Source: CAZEVI01 sp964515615
GTDB taxonomy: Bacteria > Patescibacteriota > UBA1384 > XYA2-FULL-43-10 > CAINNR01
Reading direction: 5' to 3'
Assembly: GCA_964515615.1 (NCBI GenBank)
Contig: CAZEVI010000029.1
Span: 1-7,866, forward strand
DNA: 7,866 bases
The notes below the pieces were generated by a model. The model was not told the DNA's origin, did not search any database, and saw nothing but the letters and a program-made list of their open reading frames with translations. The position numbers were made by a program, and so were the translations under genes. Below are positions 1 to 5,845 of this stretch, in pieces; within the stretch, counting starts at the first letter, position 1, and each line of letters starts with the position of its first letter.

Positions 1-2
1 TC

Positions 3-821
3 ATGGATTATAATCCTTCCCATCGGTTCCATTGGATTTATGATAAGTTGCAGACAAGAAAGGATTGTATAGTTATCCCATCAACTTATAAGGATAATCC
101 GTTTTTATCCCAAGAACTGGTCAAAGAAATTGAAGGATACAAAGTTGTCGAAGCGTCATTTAATTCTCAAGAGCTAAACAAATTGGCAGTCGAATTTATG
201 ATGGAAGAAGCCGGCTTGCCTGCCAGAAAGTTTACTGAAAGGATTAGAATGGAAGTTAGTGTTCTAGATGCTGAGAGAGCCAAGAATTTTTTGCCGGAAA
301 ACCGACAAGGCATTGTTCGAATGTTATCCAGAGCTGAAATTGATGATTCTTTTATTTCATGGTTGGAACAGCAAAATGAAACGAGATGGCTGAAAATCAG
401 AGATGCTAAAAACGGCCACCAATTTGCTTTAGTTTCCAGCTTCGGCAACCCTTTCCCCGGCGACACCACCCAAAGCGGAAAACCAATGAATACCCTCATT
501 TACCTAAACGGTGACTTTTCGGAAAATTTAAACTCTCAAAACATTGTTGATGAAGTGGTTTCGGCCGTCAATAACGGTGAAGAAATCTTTGCTTCAATTG
601 AACATTGTTTGGAATCAGATAATCCAATTAGAAAGATAACCATTTCAATATCCAGAAGCCCAATTGTTTCTTATGCCAGAAAAATGCAATTAGATTTAGA
701 TAAAATAACATTAACTTCAGATAATCTTTCAGTTGTTGGTGGTAGTTTCGTTTTTGGCGATTATCAGTGGGGTCATCCGGAAGTTGACGAAAATGGAGCC
801 ACTTCTGAAAATGGCGACTAA
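3..821 (+). CDS. Partial ORF: terminase-large-subunit-like N-terminal segment joined to an unrecognised domain
   Basis: The frame is open to the left edge and the ATG at 3 is probably an internal Met, so the gene is 5' truncated here; it ends at TAA 819-821. Residues 1-47 resemble the ATPase-domain region of PBSX-type phage terminase large subunits: an NPS..HWIY segment (4-13), then STYKDNPF (27-34) and a following E-rich helix up to K47. In that family this helix normally leads into an acidic W-R-x-x-GLGE-like segment and then the nuclease domain. Here residue 48 onward departs completely, and I find no terminase continuation in the other two frames, which stop soon after the join. Residues 48-272 form a soluble-looking alpha/beta protein with no signal peptide or membrane segment, a Gly/Pro-rich stretch near 147-161 (SFGNPFPGD), and an acidic tail (258-272). 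I do not recognise this part. The ORF may be a prophage remnant fused to a host or phage gene. Coding status is well supported by length and by the terminator just after the stop; function is unknown. Confidence 0.75.
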   Translation: MDYNPSHRFHWIYDKLQTRKDCIVIPSTYKDNPFLSQELVKEIEGYKVVEASFNSQELNKLAVEFMMEEAGLPARKFTERIRMEVSVLDAERAKNFLPENRQGIVRMLSRAEIDDSFISWLEQQNETRWLKIRDAKNGHQFALVSSFGNPFPGDTTQSGKPMNTLIYLNGDFSENLNSQNIVDEVVSAVNNGEEIFASIEHCLESDNPIRKITISISRSPIVSYARKMQLDLDKITLTSDNLSVVGGSFVFGDYQWGHPEVDENGATSENGD

Positions 822-841
822 TAAATAATTTTTATCGAATT

Positions 842-876
842 AAAAATACCACCACATTTTTTGAGGCGGTATTTTT
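842..876. terminator. Bidirectional hairpin terminator between convergent genes
   Basis: The left arm AAAAATACC (842-850) pairs with GGTATTTTT (868-876). After one A-C mismatch (851/867) two more C-G pairs follow (852-853 with 865-866), leaving an 11-nt loop. The T-run on one side and the A-run on the other give a U-tract in either transcription direction. It sits 20 nt after the stop of the + strand ORF and 21 nt beyond the stop of ppsA on the - strand, exactly where two converging transcripts need to end. Confidence 0.8.
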
Positions 877-897
877 AGATCTTCTATTTAATTTTTC

Positions 898-3222
898 TCA
901 TCGATCAATTATATTTTGCATCAGTAGCCGTTTTTCGACTGAGGCGATAATTTTACGGGTTTGGATTGCGACATCAGGAGTAACCGAAACCGATGTCGCT
1001 CCATTTCGAACCATCAGTTCGGTAAATTCCGGATAGATTGACGGTGCTTGTCCACAAACCGAGATTGTAACTCCATGTTTACGGCAAGTTTTAATTACAT
1101 ATTCGACAGAAAGAGATATTGCCTCGTCGCGTTCATCAAACTCTTTAGCCAGCAATTGATTGTCCCGATCGCAACCGAGCATTAGTTGAGTTAAATCGTT
1201 TGTTCCGAGCGAAACTCCGTCAATACCGACCGCCAAGAATTTTTCCAAAAGAATAACATTGGACGGCACTTCAACCATCATCCAAAGTTTGAAATCCGGC
1301 CCGCGAACAAGTCCGGCCGCTTCGATTAAATTTTTGCATTTGCGCAGTTCGTCAACGGTTCGAACGAAAGGAATCATTAAGTGCAGATTTGTTAAATCCA
1401 TATCATTGCGGACAATTTTTATTGCTTCCAACTCCAAATTAAAAACTTCCGGATCGGTAATGTAGCGAAGTGCGCCACGCATTCCGATCATTGGATTGTC
1501 TTCCTGCGGTTCGTATTTTTCGCCGCCTTTTAGTCCCCTGTATTCGTTGGTTTTAAAATCAGTCGCTCGGTAAACTACCGATCTCGGCGCAAAAGCCGAG
1601 GCAATTTGGCCGATCCCCTGAGACAATTTTTGAGTAAATTCTACGCCACGACCTTCGGCAATCATCGCTTTGGGATGTTCACCAATTCCGGCAATCATAA
1701 ATTCGGCTCGCAAGAGTCCGACTCCATCAACCGGCAACTTTGCCGCCTCGGCCGCCACTTCCGGTTCGGCTAAATTAACATAAACTTTTGTGCCGGTGAT
1801 AGGAATTTCCTCAAACGCTGCGCTGCCGACAAGTTTGGAATTTGTTTCTTGTTGTTTGGAATTTATCGCAATCGATCCTTTATAAACCAATCCTTTGGCT
1901 CCGTCGATGGTAACAATTTGGCCGTTTTTTAATTTGACGGTCGCCGTGCCGGTACCAACGACACAGGGAATTCCAAATTCGCGAGAAACGATCGACGCAT
2001 GACAAGTCCGACCGCCAGTATCGGTGATAATTCCTTTTGCCCGTTTCATCGCTGGCACAAAGTCCGGCGTCGTCATTTCGGTAACTAAAATATCGCCCCG
2101 TTGAATTTGGTCGTTCTGCTCGCGACTATGAATAATTTTTACTGAACCGCTAGCGACTCCGACTGATGCTGCCGCACCGTGCAGCAAAACCTCGGCCTGA
2201 TTTTCGAAAGTGGATGGTGTGTTTACCATTTCGGATTTCGAATTTAGAGTTTCAGATTTTTTCAGTGTCGTGATCGGCCGTGATTGAACCAGATATGTTT
2301 TATCGCCGGCAATTGCAAACTCAATATCTTGCGGCGAATTATAATGCATTTCAATCTTCTTCCCAAGTTTTGCCAAATCCAAAATTTGAGCATCGGTCAA
2401 TTTTTGATCTTTCCTGTCCGCGACCGGAACCGCAATGTGTTTATCCCCGCCGCCGGCAGCTCGAATAACTTGCCAAGGTTGAGAATTAATCTCTTTGGAA
2501 ACAATCTTCTCCGAACTTTTATCAATAATGTAGCGATCGGGAATTACCGAGCCGGAAACAATTGCCTCACCTAAACCAAAACCAGCTTCAATACTTATAC
2601 TGTTGGTGTCGCCGGTTACCGGATCAACAGTAAACATTATCCCCGACCTTTCTGATTGAATCATAATTTGCACTGGCACAGCCAAACCGACTTTCATTTG
2701 GTCGTAATGGTTGATCGCCCGATAATATATTGCTCGGCCATCAAAAAGCGAAGCGTAACATTTTTGTAGCGCCTCGACAACTTTTGCCGACCCTTTAGTA
2801 TTTAGAAAAGTTTCCTGCTGTCCAGCAAAAGAGGCGTCTGGCAGATCTTCAGCCGTTGCCGAAGATCGAACAGCAACATCAACATCGCCAAGTTTTTTAT
2901 AATTTTTCTCAACTTCAAGAGCAATTTCGGCCGGCATTTTAGCCGAGAGAATATGCCGTTTGATGACTTTTGAAAGCGCGTTTAATCTTTTTGAGTCTTC
3001 TGGATCAAAACCCCTCACCGCTTTGGCGATTGCCGGGCCGATTCCGGTTTCTTTTAGAAAATGAAAATAGGCCTCGGCGGTAACAACAAAACCGTTCGGC
3101 ACCGGAAAACCGGCTCGGGTCATTTCACCCAAATTGGCTCCCTTGCCGCCAACGATTGCCACATCATCTTTTCTGACCTCTTTAAACCAAAGAACAAACG
3201 ATTTGTGTTTTTTATTCGAAAT
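898..3222 (-). CDS. ppsA: Phosphoenolpyruvate synthase (pyruvate, water dikinase)
   Basis: This cytosolic enzyme converts pyruvate + ATP + water to PEP + AMP + phosphate, the entry step of gluconeogenesis. The longest frame (from TTG at 3240) is 780 aa, close to the ~790 of the E. coli enzyme, and all three parts are present in order. The PPDK-type ATP-binding domain spans about 22-325, with GGKGANLGEM (31-40), the AVRSSATAEDLPDASFAGQQ segment (123-142) and QSRPITT (319-325). The swivelling phosphohistidine domain spans about 351-455, with TGGRTCHAS and catalytic His414. The PEP-utilising TIM barrel spans about 480-775, with GLLRAEF (508-514), DNPMIGMRG (581-589), GTNDLTQ (679-685) and catalytic Cys729 in VCGQAPS. 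Nothing essential is missing. I prefer a start at ATT 3222 over TTG 3240: a strong AAGGAGGG ends 6 nt upstream of the ATT but would lie inside the coding region if TTG were used, and the TTG has no ribosome-binding site. A start at ATT gives M-S-N-K-K-H..VLWFKE, which fits the family N-terminus. The gene ends with TGA and lies downstream of recX with no clear terminator between them. Confidence 0.96.
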   Translation of the reverse strand: MSNKKHKSFVLWFKEVRKDDVAIVGGKGANLGEMTRAGFPVPNGFVVTAEAYFHFLKETGIGPAIAKAVRGFDPEDSKRLNALSKVIKRHILSAKMPAEIALEVEKNYKKLGDVDVAVRSSATAEDLPDASFAGQQETFLNTKGSAKVVEALQKCYASLFDGRAIYYRAINHYDQMKVGLAVPVQIMIQSERSGIMFTVDPVTGDTNSISIEAGFGLGEAIVSGSVIPDRYIIDKSSEKIVSKEINSQPWQVIRAAGGGDKHIAVPVADRKDQKLTDAQILDLAKLGKKIEMHYNSPQDIEFAIAGDKTYLVQSRPITTLKKSETLNSKSEMVNTPSTFENQAEVLLHGAAASVGVASGSVKIIHSREQNDQIQRGDILVTEMTTPDFVPAMKRAKGIITDTGGRTCHASIVSREFGIPCVVGTGTATVKLKNGQIVTIDGAKGLVYKGSIAINSKQQETNSKLVGSAAFEEIPITGTKVYVNLAEPEVAAEAAKLPVDGVGLLRAEFMIAGIGEHPKAMIAEGRGVEFTQKLSQGIGQIASAFAPRSVVYRATDFKTNEYRGLKGGEKYEPQEDNPMIGMRGALRYITDPEVFNLELEAIKIVRNDMDLTNLHLMIPFVRTVDELRKCKNLIEAAGLVRGPDFKLWMMVEVPSNVILLEKFLAVGIDGVSLGTNDLTQLMLGCDRDNQLLAKEFDERDEAISLSVEYVIKTCRKHGVTISVCGQAPSIYPEFTELMVRNGATSVSVTPDVAIQTRKIIASVEKRLLMQNIIDR

Positions 3223-3228
3223 TATATA

Positions 3229-3236
3229 CCCTCCTT
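3229..3236 (-). promoter_or_regulatory. Strong Shine-Dalgarno site of ppsA
   Basis: On the - strand this reads AAGGAGGG, an extended match to the 16S anti-Shine-Dalgarno sequence. It lies 6 nt before an in-frame ATT (3222-3220) and 4 nt after the start of the TTG (3240) that would be the nearest conventional start codon. A site inside the reading frame cannot serve the TTG, so it decides in favour of the non-canonical ATT (ATA at 3225 would be only 3 nt away). It is by far the best ribosome-binding site in the window; the other starts have weak or none. Confidence 0.75.
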
Positions 3237-3313
3237 GCAAAATTATTCTAGAAAATATCTTGGCTCAAAAAAAGTTCCAAAAAAAACCAAAAAATTCATC
3301 GCATAGTAATATA

Positions 3314-3772
3314 TTACATCATCTGTATTTTTTCGGCAATTGTTTCGCGGATTTTTTCCCATTCAAAACCACGTGCAACCAAATGACGAGCCAAGTTTTG
3401 ATATATTTTTTCTTTTGGCAATTTTTTATGGTGGGAAAGCCAACGATCAACGGCTTCAGAAATTTCTGATATTTGATCGCCACTTTCCCGTAGAACTTTG
3501 TCAATGATCTCCTTTGGAATCTTTTTAACCATCAATTTATTTTGAAGATAATATTTGCCGACCGGCTTTAGCGTTTTTTTGAATCGAACAAAATTCTCGG
3601 CAAATCTTTGATCATTTAGAAAATCCTTTTCAATGAGAAAAGCTAGCGTCCGAGAAATATCCTCTTTTAAATATTCGCGATGACAAAGTTTTTCCTCCAT
3701 TTCACCAATACTTCGATCACGAAGTTTCAAAAGGTAGAAGGCATACTCAAGTGGTTTTAATTTTTTTCTCAT
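3314..3772 (-). CDS. recX: RecX family regulator of RecA
   Basis: RecX proteins bind the RecA filament and modulate recombination and the SOS response in the cytosol. The 152-aa product is near the usual size (E. coli 166) and shows the repeated three-helix pattern. The first repeat has A-x-x-LLK-x-RDRS-x-x-E-x-x-x-KL (11-29). The central, most diagnostic block is FLNDQRFAENFVR (51-63), followed by KPVGKYYLQNKL (69-80), where the family has a K-x-x-G-x-x-x-[IL] motif. A last repeat covers about 120-146 (NLARHLVARGFEWEKI). It is rich in Lys and Glu with no membrane segment. The ATG start (3772) fits the family N-terminus, but no Shine-Dalgarno precedes it; a TACAAT hexamer 6 nt upstream could mean a leaderless message. 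recA is not in the window. recX is 43 nt downstream of the ABC permease and ~91 nt upstream of the ppsA start, in the same direction. Confidence 0.88.
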   Translation of the reverse strand: MRKKLKPLEYAFYLLKLRDRSIGEMEEKLCHREYLKEDISRTLAFLIEKDFLNDQRFAENFVRFKKTLKPVGKYYLQNKLMVKKIPKEIIDKVLRESGDQISEISEAVDRWLSHHKKLPKEKIYQNLARHLVARGFEWEKIRETIAEKIQMM

Positions 3773-3778
3773 AAACTA

Positions 3779-3784
3779 ATTGTA
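3779..3784 (-). promoter_or_regulatory. Possible -10 element of recX
   Basis: The - strand reads TACAAT, five of six matches to the -10 consensus, and only 6 nt separate it from the recX ATG. Transcription would then begin at or beside the ATG, giving a leaderless message, in keeping with the missing Shine-Dalgarno. I see no good -35 at 16-18 nt, and AT-rich sequence yields such hexamers by chance. Confidence 0.25.
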
Positions 3785-3815
3785 GTAAATGTATCCGATA
3801 CTTTTGCGAGATATT

Positions 3816-5012
3816 TTATTCGTAGCGCAAAACATCGAGCGCATCAACGCGAGCCGCCCGATAAGCAGGATAGATTCCAGTAACCAAACCAACAAGTATC
3901 GCGGCCAAAGCTATTGCTAGTAATAAAGTCCATGGGTAATAAAAAACTGAGACCGCATCCCCACCGGCACGAACAGCAAAGATATTCAAAATCCAATTAG
4001 CTAATTTTCCAAGAATTATCCCCCAAATAATTCCGACAATTCCTCCAATCAACCCCAGTGTTAAAGCTTCGGTAATGAAAAGGTTACGGACATCACGTTT
4101 GTTCATCCCCAAAATTTTCATCAAAGCAACTTCTTTAATTCTTTCAAGCAGTGAGATAGTCAAGGTGTTAAACATTCCTAGAAGTGCAACGAGTAAGGCG
4201 ATCACGCCAAAACTACCAAGAACAATTTTAAAAACCGAGAAAACCTGTTCCACCTGGCTAACTGTATCGCCAACATACTCCGTCTTAAGTCCAAATGCTT
4301 CAATTTGTTTCCGAATATCACCAGCTTTTGAGCGATCAGTAATTCTGACCTTGGCTTGAGAATAGGCTTCTAATCCCCAACCGCTAGCAACAGAGAAATT
4401 TGCATAAACCGAGGGTGATGAATCATCCTTAATAATACCGACAATTTCAAACTCCTGGTTAGAATAGGTTTTAGCCTCTCCACTTACTCCAAGCTCTTTC
4501 GGGATAATAATATCAAAATTAACTTTTCTCCCAATGTTAGCTTCCGGTTTGTCTTTGGAAATAAAGGGTAGGTATGAAGTATTAACCACCACTGTGTTAG
4601 ATTTTTCTTTGGACAAATTTTTCCCATAACGAATTTTTCTGCCTGACCAGTCTATATAGTCGGGGTCGGTCGCAAAAAAGGCCACATCCATAAAATTATT
4701 ATCTTTTTTTGCTTTAGCTCCCAAATTTGTTATCGTTTCAATTGCAGCCACATTTGATATTTGAGAAATTTTTGTAACCATATTGCTATTAAATTTTACG
4801 ACTTGAGAATTACCGGTGCCAACATCAATAAGCTGGAAAGCGTCTCCACCCGTAATTTGTTCCGTAACTAATTTTTGAATTCCGGAGCCGAAAGAAATCA
4901 GAAATACCACCGCCGAGATGCCGATCATAATACCAACAAGCGTCAACACCGTCCTCATGCGATGAGTAAAAAGATTTTTAAATGCAAGTTTTAGGAGAAA
5001 TCGTTTGTCCAT
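3816..5012 (-). CDS. MacB/FtsX-type ABC transporter permease
   Basis: This inner-membrane subunit belongs to the MacB/LolC/FtsX superfamily, in which ATP hydrolysis drives an extracytoplasmic domain rather than moving substrate through the bilayer. The 398-aa topology is typical: a basic N-terminus with the KNLFTHRMRT motif (12-21), TM1 at about 22-42, a large extracytoplasmic MacB periplasmic-core-like domain at about 45-250, then the FtsX domain with TM2 (about 263-289), TM3 (about 313-347) and TM4 (about 361-381). The cytoplasmic loop after TM2 has LLERIKEVALMKILGMNKRDVRNLF (about 288-312), which contacts the ATPase in this family. The C-terminus GIYPAYRAARVDALDVLRYE is a near-canonical ending. 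Its partner ATPase is encoded 88 nt upstream. The ATG start at 5012 fits the family, yet no Shine-Dalgarno precedes it. No membrane-fusion partner is seen here, so substrate is unknown; peptide, lipoprotein or envelope stress are family possibilities. Confidence 0.93.
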   Translation of the reverse strand: MDKRFLLKLAFKNLFTHRMRTVLTLVGIMIGISAVVFLISFGSGIQKLVTEQITGGDAFQLIDVGTGNSQVVKFNSNMVTKISQISNVAAIETITNLGAKAKKDNNFMDVAFFATDPDYIDWSGRKIRYGKNLSKEKSNTVVVNTSYLPFISKDKPEANIGRKVNFDIIIPKELGVSGEAKTYSNQEFEIVGIIKDDSSPSVYANFSVASGWGLEAYSQAKVRITDRSKAGDIRKQIEAFGLKTEYVGDTVSQVEQVFSVFKIVLGSFGVIALLVALLGMFNTLTISLLERIKEVALMKILGMNKRDVRNLFITEALTLGLIGGIVGIIWGIILGKLANWILNIFAVRAGGDAVSVFYYPWTLLLAIALAAILVGLVTGIYPAYRAARVDALDVLRYE

Positions 5013-5100
5013 AATTTATGAGATTACTGTCTATTAAATTACTGATGTCTTGAAAATATATCTAAATATTTTGTATTTAAAACCCATGATGTCATATCGT

Positions 5101-5808
5101 TTAATTTTTCGTGTCTTTTATTATCTCCCCGTCTTTCATTTCGACCCTTCTGGTGCCATAATCAAAATAATCTTCATTGTGGGTAACCATCAAAATCGTT
5201 CTTTTGTGTTTTTGATTTAATTCCTTGAGTATTTTCATAATTGCCTCTCCAGATGATGAGTCAAGATTGCCTGTCGGTTCGTCAGCCATTAGAATCCATG
5301 GATTGGAAACTAGTGCTCTTGCCATGCCAACTTTCTGTTGTTCACCGCCGGAAAGTTGAGTCGGAATTTGATTAGACAAATCGATAATTTTAAGCTCCTG
5401 CAAAATACTTTTGGCCTGTTTCGTCGCCTCATACTCTTTCTCCCCCTCAACAATAAGAGGCAAAGCGACATTTTCAACAACATTCAATGATTTTATCCAA
5501 TACGGCATTTGATAGATCATCCCAATCTTTTTCGCTCGAAACTTCGCCCGCGTATCATCATCCATATTGTAAATTTTACTGTCACGAACAATAACATCAC
5601 CTTTTGTGGGTTTGTCCAAACCTAAAATAACATTAAACAAAGTGGATTTTCCGCAACCAGAGGGACCGTATAACACAACAAAATCTGTGGCATGGATGTC
5701 CAAATTAATCTTTTTGAGTGCTAAAATAGTATTTTTACCAACGATAAAATTTCTGTAAACATCTTTGACTGATATTACTATCTCATGTTGTTTTGTTGTT
5801 TCAATCAT
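5101..5808 (-). CDS. ABC transporter ATP-binding protein, MacB/LolD type
   Basis: This cytoplasmic nucleotide-binding subunit would dimerise and power the adjacent FtsX-type permease. All catalytic motifs of the 235-aa protein are intact: Walker A GPSGCGKST (48-56), Q-loop Gln100 in IYQMPYW, signature LSGGEQQ (152-158), Walker B ILMAD with catalytic Glu177 (172-177), D-loop NLDSSSGE (181-188) and the H-loop His210 in VTHNE. The length, the 'DEPTGNLD' wording and the pairing with the permease place it in the MacB/LolD/FtsE group rather than with importers. The ATG start at 5808 is preceded by GGGTGAT, a modest ribosome-binding site, 6 nt away. An exact TATAAT lies 12 nt upstream of the ATG, so the ABC pair may have its own promoter inside the short gap after the FN3 gene. 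I give no gene symbol because macB, lolD and yknY-type ATPases cannot be told apart from sequence alone. Confidence 0.96.
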   Translation of the reverse strand: MIETTKQHEIVISVKDVYRNFIVGKNTILALKKINLDIHATDFVVLYGPSGCGKSTLFNVILGLDKPTKGDVIVRDSKIYNMDDDTRAKFRAKKIGMIYQMPYWIKSLNVVENVALPLIVEGEKEYEATKQAKSILQELKIIDLSNQIPTQLSGGEQQKVGMARALVSNPWILMADEPTGNLDSSSGEAIMKILKELNQKHKRTILMVTHNEDYFDYGTRRVEMKDGEIIKDTKN

Positions 5809-5820
5809 TTTTTATCACCC

Positions 5821-5826
5821 ATTATA
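5821..5826 (-). promoter_or_regulatory. Candidate -10 box of the ABC pair
   Basis: The - strand reads TATAAT, a perfect consensus hexamer, in the 37-nt gap between the FN3 gene stop and the ATPase ATG. No recognisable -35 lies at 16-18 nt; a TG two bases before the hexamer is nearly, but not exactly, an extended -10. If used, transcription would begin about 5 nt before the ATG, and the GGGTGAT ribosome-binding-like stretch would fall largely upstream of it, so the two readings compete. Confidence 0.35.
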
Positions 5827-5845
5827 AACATTATTGAAACACCAA

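Noticed and set aside
139..180. Simple frameshift as explanation for the break in terminase similarity
   Set aside because: The two alternative frames after base ~143 give short non-terminase peptides and reach stop codons within about 15 codons.
898..900. Alternative genetic code with TGA as glycine (Gracilibacteria/SR1)
   Set aside because: ppsA ends at TGA exactly where the family's C-terminus is expected, conserved glycines are GGN codons, and no gene needs TGA read-through.
3241..3260. TAGAAT/AATAAT hexamers as a ppsA promoter
   Set aside because: No acceptable -35 at 16-18 nt: the region upstream is poly-T, and TTGAGC is too close to TAGAAT. Chance matches are expected in such AT-rich sequence.
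3306..3317. Palindrome GTAATATATTAC over the recX stop codon, with T-runs further downstream on the - strand
   Set aside because: It has no loop, is nearly all A-T, and the T-runs begin many bases later with G interruptions, so it is not a credible intrinsic terminator.
5053..5072. Hairpin AAAATAT / ATATTTT between ATPase and permease as a terminator
   Set aside because: The stem is only seven A-T pairs with no G-C pair and no distinct T-tract following, too weak to stop transcription between two genes expected to be expressed together.
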